Positions 42,557 through 52,024 of a DNA stretch of 64,000 nucleotides are shown piece by piece; positions within the stretch are counted from its first letter, which is position 1, and the number at the start of each line of letters is the position of its first letter. Where the stretch lies: positions 62,001 to 126,000 of the forward strand of contig CALMQS010000047.1 in assembly GCA_937871285.1 (NCBI GenBank), in the 5' to 3' direction. A model generated the notes under the pieces. It ran no database searches. It was given only the letters and a program-made list of their open reading frames with translations, and had not been told where the DNA came from. A program made the translations under genes and the position numbers. Source of the stretch: an uncultured Sphingobacteriales bacterium. GTDB lineage: Bacteria > Bacteroidota > Bacteroidia > Chitinophagales > Chitinophagaceae.

Positions 42557-43930
42557 TTATTTCAATACTTTAATCTTCAGGCTCCTGAAGCTTACGTCAT
42601 CGCCATGATCCTGGAGCAGCAGCCTGCCTTCTTTTCCTTCACCGAAATTGGGACGGTTTTTAAATTTGCTGCCGGCTACCAGGCCCCGGAATGCCTGCGA
42701 GCCTCTTTCGTATTCCAATACTTTTACACCGTTGAGGTAATGTTCCACATGATTATTGGGATATACAATAATTCTTCCCTGGTTCCACTCGCCTATGGGC
42801 TTTACAAAGCGGTCTGTTTTTTTTGCCGGTATTAAATCATACAATGAAGAGAGGGTTCTGTTGCCTGCTATGCCCATTTTAGCATCGGGGTGGTTTTTAT
42901 CATCTAATACCTGGTATTCTAATCCGAGGGCGGATCCTACATTGTTTTCGGAAAGCGTTACAAAATATTTCACGCCACTGTTTCCGCCAAAGGAAAGTTT
43001 GAACTCAAAAGAAAAATCAAAAGCGCTGTATAAATCGTCCGTTACAATATCGCCGCCATTGGCAGATTCCTCTCCTTTTGAAGATAATACGGTAATGTTT
43101 CCGTCTGCTATTTCCCATCCTTTTTCGGGAAAGCTCAGTATTTTAGCACCTCTCCATCCTTTTGGGCTTACCCCGTCAAATAATAGCTTCCAGCCATTGC
43201 TTTTTTCAAAAGCGGTTAATGTATTGGGTTCATTGTTCACTACAAAAACATGGGCAGGAAAGGGTGCAGGAGAAAGATTACCGGTTTGAATACGGATATT
43301 TTTCCAAAGGATCTTTTTCCCGGCATCTTCGGCTTTGCCAATACTGTGTACCTGCAGGGCAATAAAGCCTTTAGCATCCGCGTCATCTACCAGGTAAGCG
43401 GCGGGCACATCGTTGATCCATGTTTTGATGGTGTTTCCTATACATTCCACCTTCACTTTATTAAATGCCCCCTGTTTATATGCTTTTTGGGCCGCGGGGT
43501 TTAAATCTAAAGGATATAGCCAGCCCCGCCGGCCTTCATCATATATCCCGGCAGTCCATGCACGGGAGGATGCGTCTAATTCATACTGGTAGCCATATAC
43601 CCGTCCCTTTCCATCATTGGCGGCGGGGTTAAAATGACTCCTGATCTGTATACCCGAATTGGTAACGGTATCGGGCATAAGCACTTCCAGCTCTAAAACA
43701 AAATCGCTATATTCTTTTTCGGTTATTAAAAAGCTGTTTGGGGTGGAAGCTACCGTTGTGCCTGCAATAACACCTTTTTCAACAGTGTATTTTGCATTGC
43801 CTCCAAGCTGTTTCCATCCCTGGAGCGTTTTGCCATCGAATAGTTTTGTCCATGTAGCTTTTTGCGCCTTAACGGGAAGCGAATTAAAACTGAAAAGAAA
43901 AGATAGAGCGAGGAGTAATAAATTTTTCAT
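42557..43930 (-). CDS. Exported protein with two DUF1080 domains
   Basis: A 457-residue protein with a Sec signal peptide (residues 1-22, cleavage after VKAQ) and two DUF1080 domains. The first (about 25-220) starts WTKLFDGKTLQGWKQLGG; the second (about 240-455) starts WKLLFDGVSPKGWRG, carries FSFEFKLSFGGNSGVKYFV and ends VSFRSLKIKVLK. Proteins of this family include enzymes that cleave 3-keto-glycosides made by oxidoreductases. The tandem arrangement may allow two sites or one catalytic and one binding domain. It stands alone here, away from the Gfo/Idh genes. Confidence 0.9.
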   Translation of the reverse strand: MKNLLLLALSFLFSFNSLPVKAQKATWTKLFDGKTLQGWKQLGGNAKYTVEKGVIAGTTVASTPNSFLITEKEYSDFVLELEVLMPDTVTNSGIQIRSHFNPAANDGKGRVYGYQYELDASSRAWTAGIYDEGRRGWLYPLDLNPAAQKAYKQGAFNKVKVECIGNTIKTWINDVPAAYLVDDADAKGFIALQVHSIGKAEDAGKKILWKNIRIQTGNLSPAPFPAHVFVVNNEPNTLTAFEKSNGWKLLFDGVSPKGWRGAKILSFPEKGWEIADGNITVLSSKGEESANGGDIVTDDLYSAFDFSFEFKLSFGGNSGVKYFVTLSENNVGSALGLEYQVLDDKNHPDAKMGIAGNRTLSSLYDLIPAKKTDRFVKPIGEWNQGRIIVYPNNHVEHYLNGVKVLEYERGSQAFRGLVAGSKFKNRPNFGEGKEGRLLLQDHGDDVSFRSLKIKVLK

Positions 43931-44065
43931 ACCTGTGCCTTGATGGTTTATATTTTATAGTTCCGCTAATATATTCATTATATCCCGTTTAGAACATAGA
44001 AGAATACTATGGCTAATTAATATTTTGATGTGCTATACCCGTTTTTATTACAGATAATGTAAGAA

Positions 44066-44215
44066 CCAGGAGGCGTAGCCTCGGTCTCTTTTTTGTAACA
44101 ACGAGCTTCAGCCCGTTGCATAAGGAAGATAGTAAAGAACAGAAAGCTGTAAGCAATGAAGTCTTAGTATGCTTTATTATTCCGGAGTTACAATATGCAG
44201 ACAGGCCTACGGCCT
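44066..44215. repeat. Three REP-like hairpins in a gene-free gap
   Basis: The 364-base gap 43931-44294 has no gene. It contains GAGGC-GTA-GCCTC (44070-44082), CAACGAGCTTCAGCCCGTTG with one mismatch (44099-44118) and AGGCC-TAC-GGCCT (44203-44215). All are 5-8 base stems around a short centre, in the style of the hairpins at 30108-30224. They are likely REP-type dispersed repeats. Confidence 0.6.
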
Positions 44216-44294
44216 TATCATTGAATTATTTTCGCATGCAGCGCATCAAAATAATTAATTAGCCTGTATTGCGGAGAATGGCTTAGAATGTTTA

Positions 44295-44684
44295 CTATCT
44301 GGATACCGGCTCAGATGGGGTCATGCTGATGAAACCGGGTAATTTGATACCAGGCTGTGGCTTATAAGGTAATATGTATACGGTATTTCCTTTTTTGTAC
44401 GAGATAATGGAACTGGATTGTTTAGCCGGTTCGGAAGACCTGTAATCAGTTTTCCCGTAATTCTTATTATTAAAAGTATAATTATCTTTAATAGAAAAGG
44501 TAATGGTAGATTTAAGATCAGAAAAAGCGCCGGAGGCATGTCGTGCTTCTTTACTTCTTTCTTTCTCTCCTGCATTCATCCTGATCCCGCTCACTGCAAA
44601 TACATATTGCGCAATTGCAAACATAGCCACCAGTATGAAGCTATTTTTAACAATTCTTGCAGGTATGTTCTTGTTCGGTTTCAT
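44295..44684 (-). CDS. Hypothetical exported or membrane-anchored small protein
   Basis: A 129-residue frame with a basic N-terminus (KPNKNIPARIVK) and a hydrophobic segment (residues 15-32, FILVAMFAIAQYVFAVSG) fitting a signal or single anchor. The rest is polar and rich in Lys, Ser and Tyr, ending in a short hydrophobic-Pro segment (LPYKPQPGIKLPGF). No family is recognised. Coding is supported by the leader-like start and a frame uninterrupted over 390 bases, but no homologue or operon partner supports it. Confidence 0.5.
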   Translation of the reverse strand: MKPNKNIPARIVKNSFILVAMFAIAQYVFAVSGIRMNAGEKERSKEARHASGAFSDLKSTITFSIKDNYTFNNKNYGKTDYRSSEPAKQSSSIISYKKGNTVYILPYKPQPGIKLPGFISMTPSEPVSR

Positions 44685-44758
44685 TGTTCAGCAAAAATAA
44701 TGATTTATATTCAGTATTTCCTATACCGTTCATCATAAATTTTACAGGTTATTTAACG

Positions 44759-44792
44759 TTTGCACAATAAAAAAGTTACAAAAATACTTTTA
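44759..44792 (+). promoter_or_regulatory. Putative promoter of the TPR gene
   Basis: TTTG (44759-44762) and TACTTTTA (44785-44792) match the Bacteroidota -33 and -7 elements, with 22 bases between them, slightly more than usual. The start codon is 40 bases downstream. Confidence 0.35.
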
Positions 44793-44831
44793 TTCTTAAT
44801 AAAGTGTTAACTTTCATTAACTTACATCACA

Positions 44832-46253
44832 ATGCAGGACAATTCTTATCGAAACGAAAGGGATGAGATGCGGGATTTGCTAAGGCAATTTGAAAATCTC
44901 CGGACCGGTATGAGCCATGGCTTCCTGGAAGAAGATGCTTTTGAAAAGATCATAGATTATTTTGACGACAAGGATGATATTGCCGGAGCTTTAGAGGCAG
45001 CAGAACTGGGTGTTGGCCAATTTCCGTATTCCGCCTCTTTAATGGTTAAAAAGGCCGATTTATTAATTGCTACCCGCAAGTATAACGATGCCCTTGAAAT
45101 TTTAGAAAAGGCCGAAATACTCGACAGCTCCGATATTGATATTTACATTCTTAAAACCGATGTGTTCCTCGCATTAGACGAGCATGAGAAAGCGGTGGGG
45201 CTTTTGGAAGAAGCCATCAGCCTGTTTGAAGGAGAAAACCGTATTAACCTGTTGTTTGAGCTGGCGGATGTATACGATGATTACGAAGAGTTCGATAAAG
45301 TGTTTGACTGCCTGGTGCATATATTAGAATACGAACCTAATAATGAAGAAGCGCTCTATAAAATATGCTTCTGGACGGATTTTACAGGAAGAAGTGAAGA
45401 AAGCATCAGGTTGCACCAGCACATTATTAATGAGTATCCGTATAACGAGCTGGCATGGTTTAACCTTGGCGCGGCATACCAGGGTTTGAAGCTGTTTGAA
45501 AAATCAATTGACGCTTATAAGTACGCCCTGGCAATCAATGAAAAATTTGACTATGCGTACAGGAATATGGCCGATGCATACATCAGGTTAAGGAAATACC
45601 GGGATGCTATTGAATCGCTGGAAAAAGTAATTGAGCTGGCACGTCCGGAAGATGTGATTTACGAAGCTATTGGTCATTGTTACGACAGGCTGAAGCAATA
45701 TGCCCAGGCAAGATTTTATTATAAAAAAGCTTCGCATCTTAACAGCGACGACAGCAAATTGTATTATAAGATCGCCTGTACTTATATTAATGAGCTGTCG
45801 TTCAGTAAAGCCGTGCAATATTTGGAGTCGGCCATGCGTATCCATCGTATGCAACCGGAGTATAACCTGGCTATGGGTGAATGTTTGCTGGAATTAGGAA
45901 ATATCAAGGATGCCATTATACACTTTTCCAATGTTGTAAAGGCTAAACCCCGGGGAATTGCCGGGTGGGAAGCGCTTATAAGATGCCTGTACAAAGAAGA
46001 TTTCCTGGAAGAAGCGACAGAGCAGATAGACAATGCACAGCAGGTTGCGGGAGATAAGCCATTGTTCCTGTTTTACCAAAGCGCTGTTTTGTTTGCTATG
46101 GGTAAAAGCAAGGAGGCGCTGCTGATCCTGCAAAAGGCTATGGAAAGAGCGCCAAGGCTGCTTAAAAAGTTTATAGAACTTAATCCTACCATACTTCAGA
46201 ACCAGCAGGTAGTTGATCTAATTGCCTATTACAAACGGAAACGTTCCATCTAG
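44832..46253 (+). CDS. Tetratricopeptide repeat protein
   Basis: A 473-residue cytosolic protein made almost entirely of TPR helices, about a dozen repeats. Clear units are NELAWFNLGAAYQGLKLFEKSIDAYKYAL, split here as AWFNLGAAYQ and KSIDAYKYAL, FDYAYRNMADAYIRLRKY and YEAIGHCYDRLKQYAQARF. No signal peptide or enzymatic domain is present. TPR arrays mediate protein-protein contacts; the partner is unknown. The protein is acidic at the N-terminus. It is 70 bases upstream of the phosphosulfolactate synthase gene, which has its own promoter-like element. Confidence 0.92.
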   Translation: MQDNSYRNERDEMRDLLRQFENLRTGMSHGFLEEDAFEKIIDYFDDKDDIAGALEAAELGVGQFPYSASLMVKKADLLIATRKYNDALEILEKAEILDSSDIDIYILKTDVFLALDEHEKAVGLLEEAISLFEGENRINLLFELADVYDDYEEFDKVFDCLVHILEYEPNNEEALYKICFWTDFTGRSEESIRLHQHIINEYPYNELAWFNLGAAYQGLKLFEKSIDAYKYALAINEKFDYAYRNMADAYIRLRKYRDAIESLEKVIELARPEDVIYEAIGHCYDRLKQYAQARFYYKKASHLNSDDSKLYYKIACTYINELSFSKAVQYLESAMRIHRMQPEYNLAMGECLLELGNIKDAIIHFSNVVKAKPRGIAGWEALIRCLYKEDFLEEATEQIDNAQQVAGDKPLFLFYQSAVLFAMGKSKEALLILQKAMERAPRLLKKFIELNPTILQNQQVVDLIAYYKRKRSI

Positions 46254-46288
46254 CAAGGAATAACCTGCACGGGAAACAGAATCTTCCT

Positions 46289-46296
46289 TATTTTTG
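46289..46296 (+). promoter_or_regulatory. Putative -7 promoter element of comA-aroE
   Basis: TATTTTTG is an exact TAnnTTTG match 27 bases before the comA start. No clear TTTG -33 element is found at the expected distance, so the promoter is tentative. Confidence 0.35.
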
Positions 46297-46323
46297 CGCA
46301 TTCTTTAAAACATCTCATCTTTC

Positions 46324-47097
46324 ATGAATTTTAATCTGAGTCAGATACCCGAACGAAAAAGTAAACCCCGTCGTTCAGGTATCACAATGGTAATGGATAA
46401 AGGCTTAAGTATTGAAGAGACAAAAAATTTTCTGAGTATAGCGCACCCCTATGTTGATATTGTTAAACTGGGTTTTGGAACCTCATTTGTTACTCCGCAG
46501 CTTCGCGAAAAAATTGAGGTATACCAGTCCTATGATTTGCCCCTGTATTTCGGGGGTACTTTATTTGAAGCTTTTTTGATCCGCAACCAGTTCCAGGATT
46601 ATATTAATACTCTTAAAGCATACAACATCTCGTATATGGAGGTAAGCGATGGTTCTATTACTATTCCGCATGCCGAAAAGTGTGGCTATATTGAGAAGCT
46701 TACCAAATACGGCGTAGTGTTTAGTGAAGTGGGAAGTAAGGATGCCGAGCATATCATTCCGCCCTATAAATGGATTGAGCTGATGAAAGCTGAGCTGAAC
46801 GCGGGCTCAACTTATGTGATCGCTGAAGCGCGGGAAGCCGGTAATGTAGGTATTTACAGGGGTACGGGCGAAGTGCGGGAAGGGCTGGTGCAGGAAATCC
46901 TGACCCAGATCCCGGAAGAAAGCATTATTTGGGAAGCCCCGCAAAAAGCGCAGCAATTGTATTTTATTGAACTGCTGGGCTGCAATGCCAACCTGGGTAA
47001 TATTGCTCCATCGGAAGTGATCCCGTTGGAATCCATGCGTATCGGGCTGCGGGGAGACACTTTTCATTTGTTTTTAAATAAAGATGATGTGGAATGA
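46324..47097 (+). CDS. Phosphosulfolactate synthase family protein (ComA-like)
   Basis: A 257-residue TIM-barrel protein of the (2R)-phospho-3-sulfolactate synthase family, which adds sulfite to phosphoenolpyruvate. GITMVMDKGLS, VDIVKLGFGTSFV and YVIAEAREAGNVGIYRG are family segments; Lys in VKLGFG and Glu/Arg in EAREAG line the active site of the archaeal enzyme. In archaea the product feeds coenzyme M. In Bacteroidota, which lack coenzyme M, a link to sulfonate lipid (capnine/sulfobacin) precursors has been suggested; that is inference here. It overlaps aroE by four bases, so the two are co-translated. Confidence 0.9.
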   Translation: MNFNLSQIPERKSKPRRSGITMVMDKGLSIEETKNFLSIAHPYVDIVKLGFGTSFVTPQLREKIEVYQSYDLPLYFGGTLFEAFLIRNQFQDYINTLKAYNISYMEVSDGSITIPHAEKCGYIEKLTKYGVVFSEVGSKDAEHIIPPYKWIELMKAELNAGSTYVIAEAREAGNVGIYRGTGEVREGLVQEILTQIPEESIIWEAPQKAQQLYFIELLGCNANLGNIAPSEVIPLESMRIGLRGDTFHLFLNKDDVE

Positions 47098-47822
47098 AAT
47101 TGTACGGACTGATTGGCTATCCGCTCGGGCATTCTTTTTCAAAAAAATACTTTACGCAAAAATTTGAAAAAGAGCTGCTCAACTGCCGGTTTGAAAATTT
47201 CGCTATAGAAAATATAGAACTCCTTCCTGCCGTATTGCAAAATAATCCTTCCCTGCTGGGGTTATGCGTAACTATTCCGTATAAAGAAAAGGTCATTCCC
47301 TTTCTTCATGAATTATCTCCCGGCGTTCAGCAAATTGGAGCATGCAATTCTATCCGGATAAGCAATGGCAGGCTTACGGGGTTCAATACGGATACTATAG
47401 GATTTAAGCAGTCGCTGATGCGGCAACTGCAACCGTATCATACCCGGGCGCTGGTACTTGGTACCGGAGGCGCTTCCAGGGCGGTAGAATACGTGTTGCA
47501 GCAACTGGGCATTGACTATACATTGGTAAGCCGCAGCCCGAAGCAGGGTGCCATTAGTTACAGCATGCTCAACGCAGCGATCATTAAAAGCAATTTATTG
47601 ATCATTAATGCGTCGCCGGTAGGCACATTCCCTGATGTAAACAAATGTCCGGATATTCCTTATGAAGCTATAGGAGACCGGCACTTTCTTTTCGATTTGA
47701 TTTATAATCCTGAAAAAACATTATTCCTGGAAAAAGGAGCTGAGCGTGGTGCGGCTGTTCAGAACGGGTATGATATGCTGATTGCACAGGCTGAAGCCAG
47801 TTGGGAATTATGGAATGAATAG
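47094..47822 (+). CDS. aroE: Shikimate dehydrogenase AroE
   Basis: A 242-residue NADP-dependent enzyme reducing 3-dehydroshikimate to shikimate in aromatic amino acid synthesis. The substrate-binding GYPLGHSFSKKYF near the N-terminus, LLGLCVTIPYKEKVIPF with the catalytic Lys, GFNTDTIGFKQSL with the catalytic Asp, and LVLGTGGASRAVEYVL of the nucleotide fold are all present. It is slightly short for the family (usually about 270), as common in Bacteroidota. ATGA overlap with the upstream synthase gene links a PEP-consuming and a PEP-derived pathway gene. Confidence 0.95.
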   Translation: MKLYGLIGYPLGHSFSKKYFTQKFEKELLNCRFENFAIENIELLPAVLQNNPSLLGLCVTIPYKEKVIPFLHELSPGVQQIGACNSIRISNGRLTGFNTDTIGFKQSLMRQLQPYHTRALVLGTGGASRAVEYVLQQLGIDYTLVSRSPKQGAISYSMLNAAIIKSNLLIINASPVGTFPDVNKCPDIPYEAIGDRHFLFDLIYNPEKTLFLEKGAERGAAVQNGYDMLIAQAEASWELWNE

Positions 47823-47917
47823 CTGTAATAGCCTGTCTAAAAAGTAATAACGTGCGTTTTGGATGTTATTGAACCACATAGAAACATAGGCACATACATT
47901 ATTTTGCCCCAAAGTCG

Positions 47918-48391
47918 CTAACCTGCCTGCCCTTTTGAGATAGGCTCTTCTGCCAGTTTTTTGATCGCAGTGAGGATAGGATCCCAGCCGCCGCCATCTA
48001 TCGTTTCCCGGTATCTCTTTTCGCCGTCGCCCACCGTTGCATAATCGCCCTGCGTTACGGTTAAAAGGGTTTGCCCGTTTTGAGGCGTTAGGGTATAAGT
48101 TACCGTAAGGTAATTTTCCGGTATATCGGCAATCCCGGAATTGGGGTCAATGGTACTGTACGATAGAAAACTACCGGGTTCAAGACTAAGGATCTTACCT
48201 TTTACAAAAACCATTTCTTTTCCTTCATAATTACCTTTCCACAACAAATCGCTCCCCGTCTTCCAGTCGGAAACCGTTTCACAGCCGAACATATACTTTT
48301 TTGTTTGCTCCGGGTTAACTAAAGCATCCCAAACTTTTTCAGGAGCAGCATTGATGGTAATGCTGTTTTTTACGATTAAGGGGTTACGCAT
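47918..48391 (-). CDS. SRPBCC/AHSA1-like domain protein
   Basis: A 157-residue single-domain START-like protein. The family opening SITINAAPEKVWDALVNPEQTKKYMFGC and the closing GGWDPILTAIKKLAEE are clear. AHSA1 proteins form a helix-grip fold with a hydrophobic cavity; in bacteria most are of unknown role, some bind lipids or act as co-chaperones. It is monocistronic, convergent with aroE, and shares a 199-base divergent gap with the ThuA gene. Confidence 0.9.
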   Translation of the reverse strand: MRNPLIVKNSITINAAPEKVWDALVNPEQTKKYMFGCETVSDWKTGSDLLWKGNYEGKEMVFVKGKILSLEPGSFLSYSTIDPNSGIADIPENYLTVTYTLTPQNGQTLLTVTQGDYATVGDGEKRYRETIDGGGWDPILTAIKKLAEEPISKGQAG

Positions 48392-48590
48392 TGTTTTATT
48401 TATAATTGGGTTAACGTATAGGAGTACTTATTTTACCAAAGATAAAAATAACGATAATATATGCCCTTCCATGCATCATTTTACAGGTATCATCCCGTGC
48501 GGGTACCGAACAATTTTGCGGGTGAGTAATGTAAATTGAAGAAATGAACTTACATTTATCCCTCTTAAAAAATGTTTCAACGATTCCACA

Positions 48591-51500
48591 ATGAAGAAAA
48601 ATTTTCCGCTTCTCTTATGTTGCGTTGTGCTCTTTCTTTTTTCTGCCTGTAACAAACGTAGTGGTAAACCAAAGATACTGGTGTTTACCAAAACAGCCGG
48701 ATTTCATCATGAATCTATACCGGCAGGTGTTGCCGCTATCCAAAAGCTTGGTGCAGGGAACGATTTTGATGTAGATACCACATCTGATGCCAATATGTTT
48801 TCAGATGATATACTGCGTGAATATTCAGCTATTGTTTTTTTGAATACCACAGGCCCCCTGTTTAATACTGCTCAGCGTATTGCGCTCGAAAGATACATGC
48901 AGGCGGGTGGTGGTTATGTAGGTATACACGCTGCTACCGATGCAGAGTACGACTGGGGCTGGTATACCCGCCTGGCAGGGGCTAATTTTGAAAGCCATCC
49001 CCGCCAGCAGGAAGCTAAACTGATAGTAAAAGACAAGAACCACGCATCAACCAAACACCTGCCGGATGTATGGACAAGAAAAGATGAGTGGTATAATTTT
49101 AAAAAGCTGAATAAGGATGTTCATGTGCTGATTAGTATTGATGAAAAAAGTTATGAGGGCGGTAAAAATGGCGACAATCACCCCATGGCCTGGTATCATG
49201 AATATGACGGAGGAAGGGCTTTTTATACAGAGCTGGGTCATACGGATGAATCATACAGCGAACCCCTGTATTTACAGCACATACTGGGAGGCATTCAATA
49301 TGCCATAGGCGGTAATGAAAAATTAGATTACAGTGGAGTGGTATCGCAGTACCCTCCGGATGAAGACCGCTTTACTAAAACTCCCCTGGTGCAGGGAGGA
49401 TTCTTTGAACCTACGGAAATGACCATTCTTCCCAATTCCGATATCCTTGTTACACAGCGCAGGGGAGAGATCATGCTGTATAAAAATGAAACCAGGCAAC
49501 TGAAGCAGGTTGGTTTTTTAAACGCCTACTTCAAAACAAGCACAGCCGGCGCAAATGCAGAAGAAGGTGTTTTGGGTATCAGCAAAGATCCCAACTTTAG
49601 TAAGAATCACTGGGTATATATTTTTTACAGCCCTGCAGATACTTCTGTAAACCGGTTGTCGCGTTTTAAATTTGAGAACGACACCATTGATAATAAAACA
49701 GAGCAGGTGATCCTGCAGTTTTATTCGCAGAGAGAAATATGCTGCCATACCGGCGGCTCTATCGCGTTTGGCCCCGATGGCTTATTGTATGTATCCACAG
49801 GCGACAATTCCACACCTTTTAATGAACCCAATCAAAAGTATACCAACCAGGGATATGGGCCATTAGATGATCGTCCGGGGCACCTGCAGTATGATGCCAG
49901 GAGAAGCTCAGGCAATACCAACGACCTGAGGGGAAAGATACTGCGGATAAAAGTGAATGAAGATGGCACATACGAAGTGCCCGACGGGAATTTGTTTGCC
50001 AAAGGAACCGAAAAAACGCGGCCTGAAATATATGTAATGGGTAACCGTAATCCTTACCGTATTTCTGTTGATCAGAAGAACAGCTTCCTGTATTGGGGTG
50101 AGGTTGGTCCCGATGCCAGTACCGACAGCTTTGGCGTAAGAGGCCCCCGTGGCTATGATGAGCTGAACCAGGCACGCAAGGCTGGTTTTTTTGGATGGCC
50201 TTTGTTTGTAGGAAAAAACTATGCGTATAACCGTTACGATTATGCGACAGGAACTTCAGGGGAAGTGTTTGACCCCGAAAAGCCTTTGAATGAATCGCTC
50301 AACAATACGGGCTTAAAAGAGCTGCCTGCCGTGGCGCCACCTTTTATATGGTATCCTTATGCCGCATCAGCCGAGTTCCCCCAGGTAGGAACCGGCGGCC
50401 GCAATGCCATGGCAGGCCCGGTATACTATACCGATATGTGGCCTGCAAAAACCAGGCTGCCTGATTATTATAATGGTAAATTATTTATTTACGACTGGAT
50501 AAGAGGATGGATAAAAGCGGTAACCATGCTGCCCAATGGTGATTTCGACAAGATGGAACCCTTCATGGAGCATACCAAATGGCACAATGCCATTGATATG
50601 GAAGTGGGTCCCGACGGGAAGCTGTATGTACTGGAATATGGAACCGGCTGGTTCGCAAGAAATGAAGATGCCGGGCTGAGCCGTATAGATTATAATGGGG
50701 GAAACCGGCCGCCTAAAATTGCGGCGATTAAGGTAGATAAAACTTCCGGCGCGCTTCCGCTAACGGTTAAAGCAACCGTTGAAGCAGCAGATCCCGAAAA
50801 TGATGCCATGACCTACACCTGGACTACCGGTAACGGGCAAACGAAAGAAACCTCGTCTCCCGAAGCGGAGCTTACGTTAGACAAGCCCGGCGATTATGTG
50901 CTGTCGGTAGAAGTGAAAGATAAAAAAGGCGCCGTTTCAAAAAGCAATACGATAAATGTATATGCGGGCAACACGGCGCCGGAAGTAACGATACAAATTA
51001 CGGGTAACCAGTCTTTTTACTTCCCGGGCAAACCTGTATATTATGCCGTTTCGGTTAATGATAAGGAGGAAGGAAGCGGTATTACTGCAGATCATCTGTA
51101 TGTTACAGCCGACTACTTAGAAGGCGCTGATAAAGCAGCCATACCCCAGGGACACCAAACCGCTGCGGCAACCGTAAGCGGGAGAAGCATTATGCTTTCG
51201 CTGGATTGTAAAACCTGTCATAAAACAGATGAAAAATCCATCGGACCATCCTTTACCGAAGTAGCAAAGCGGTATCATAAAAATGAAGGTGCGGTAAATT
51301 ATCTCACGGGTAAAATTATTAAAGGTGGCAGCGGCGTATGGGGAGAAGTAGCCATGGCGGCACATCCCGAACTGGCAGAAGACGATGCAAAACAAATTGT
51401 GCATTGGATACTTACGCTGGCAAACCCGGCCGCTATTAAAAAATCATTGTCCGAAAAGGGTTCCATTCCTGTTAAAGCGGTAAAAGAAAATGAGGCCCTG

Positions 51501-51998
51501 TACATTTCCGCCACGTACACAGATAAAGGCGGCGCTTCCATAAAACCACTTTCAGGAGAAGCGGCTTTTGCATTACGCAGCAGTAAGCTAACGTTTGGGG
51601 GAGTAACCAATATGAAAGAGTATAGTGCTATGAATGCCGGTGGCATGAGGTTTATGGTTGTACCCGGTGATAAAGAAGGCTGGTTCAGTGTTGACAGCAT
51701 TGATTTACAGGGCGTAAACGGTGCTGAGCTGCTGGCCCGCTGGCAGGGTGATAACGATGCGCCAAAGGCGGGGTATGTGTTGGAGTTAAAGCTGGGCGCT
51801 CCGGACGGTCAGAAGATAGCAGAAGCAGTGCTTGACGGAACTGCTGTTAAGGATAAGCAGAAAATGGCAAAGTTGAAATTTAATTTTGACGTGATTACCG
51901 CAGAAGGAAAACAAAGCCTTTATATTATAAGCAAACCGAAAGATAAAGATGACGGCAGCACAATAGGGCTGGGGGTGCTTGAGCTGATGGCGAAGTAA
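48591..51998 (+). CDS. ThuA-PQQ-type sugar dehydrogenase-PKD-cytochrome c lipoprotein
   Basis: A 1135-residue lipoprotein (lipobox FSAC, Cys20). Domains in order: ThuA-like glutamine-amidotransferase fold (about 27-245, with GFHHES, GGGYVGIHAATD and HPMAWYHEY), a six-bladed glucose/sorbosone dehydrogenase propeller (about 255-700, with ICCHTGGSIAFGPDGLLYVSTGDN split as ICCHTGGSIAFG and LLYVSTGDN), a PKD domain (about 710-790), a mono-haem cytochrome c with CKTCH (Cys873, Cys876, His877), and a CBM6-like C-terminal domain (about 990-1135). It should bind a glycan, oxidise its sugar and pass electrons to the haem. Its middle region is paralogous to the gene at 61895. The TAA stop lies in a TAAGTG word run, followed by a strong terminator. 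Confidence 0.92.
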   Translation: MKKNFPLLLCCVVLFLFSACNKRSGKPKILVFTKTAGFHHESIPAGVAAIQKLGAGNDFDVDTTSDANMFSDDILREYSAIVFLNTTGPLFNTAQRIALERYMQAGGGYVGIHAATDAEYDWGWYTRLAGANFESHPRQQEAKLIVKDKNHASTKHLPDVWTRKDEWYNFKKLNKDVHVLISIDEKSYEGGKNGDNHPMAWYHEYDGGRAFYTELGHTDESYSEPLYLQHILGGIQYAIGGNEKLDYSGVVSQYPPDEDRFTKTPLVQGGFFEPTEMTILPNSDILVTQRRGEIMLYKNETRQLKQVGFLNAYFKTSTAGANAEEGVLGISKDPNFSKNHWVYIFYSPADTSVNRLSRFKFENDTIDNKTEQVILQFYSQREICCHTGGSIAFGPDGLLYVSTGDNSTPFNEPNQKYTNQGYGPLDDRPGHLQYDARRSSGNTNDLRGKILRIKVNEDGTYEVPDGNLFAKGTEKTRPEIYVMGNRNPYRISVDQKNSFLYWGEVGPDASTDSFGVRGPRGYDELNQARKAGFFGWPLFVGKNYAYNRYDYATGTSGEVFDPEKPLNESLNNTGLKELPAVAPPFIWYPYAASAEFPQVGTGGRNAMAGPVYYTDMWPAKTRLPDYYNGKLFIYDWIRGWIKAVTMLPNGDFDKMEPFMEHTKWHNAIDMEVGPDGKLYVLEYGTGWFARNEDAGLSRIDYNGGNRPPKIAAIKVDKTSGALPLTVKATVEAADPENDAMTYTWTTGNGQTKETSSPEAELTLDKPGDYVLSVEVKDKKGAVSKSNTINVYAGNTAPEVTIQITGNQSFYFPGKPVYYAVSVNDKEEGSGITADHLYVTADYLEGADKAAIPQGHQTAAATVSGRSIMLSLDCKTCHKTDEKSIGPSFTEVAKRYHKNEGAVNYLTGKIIKGGSGVWGEVAMAAHPELAEDDAKQIVHWILTLANPAAIKKSLSEKGSIPVKAVKENEALYISATYTDKGGASIKPLSGEAAFALRSSKLTFGGVTNMKEYSAMNAGGMRFMVVPGDKEGWFSVDSIDLQGVNGAELLARWQGDNDAPKAGYVLELKLGAPDGQKIAEAVLDGTAVKDKQKMAKLKFNFDVITAEGKQSLYIISKPKDKDDGSTIGLGVLELMAK

Positions 51999-52024
51999 GT
52001 GTTAAGTAGTGGTAAGTAGTAAGT

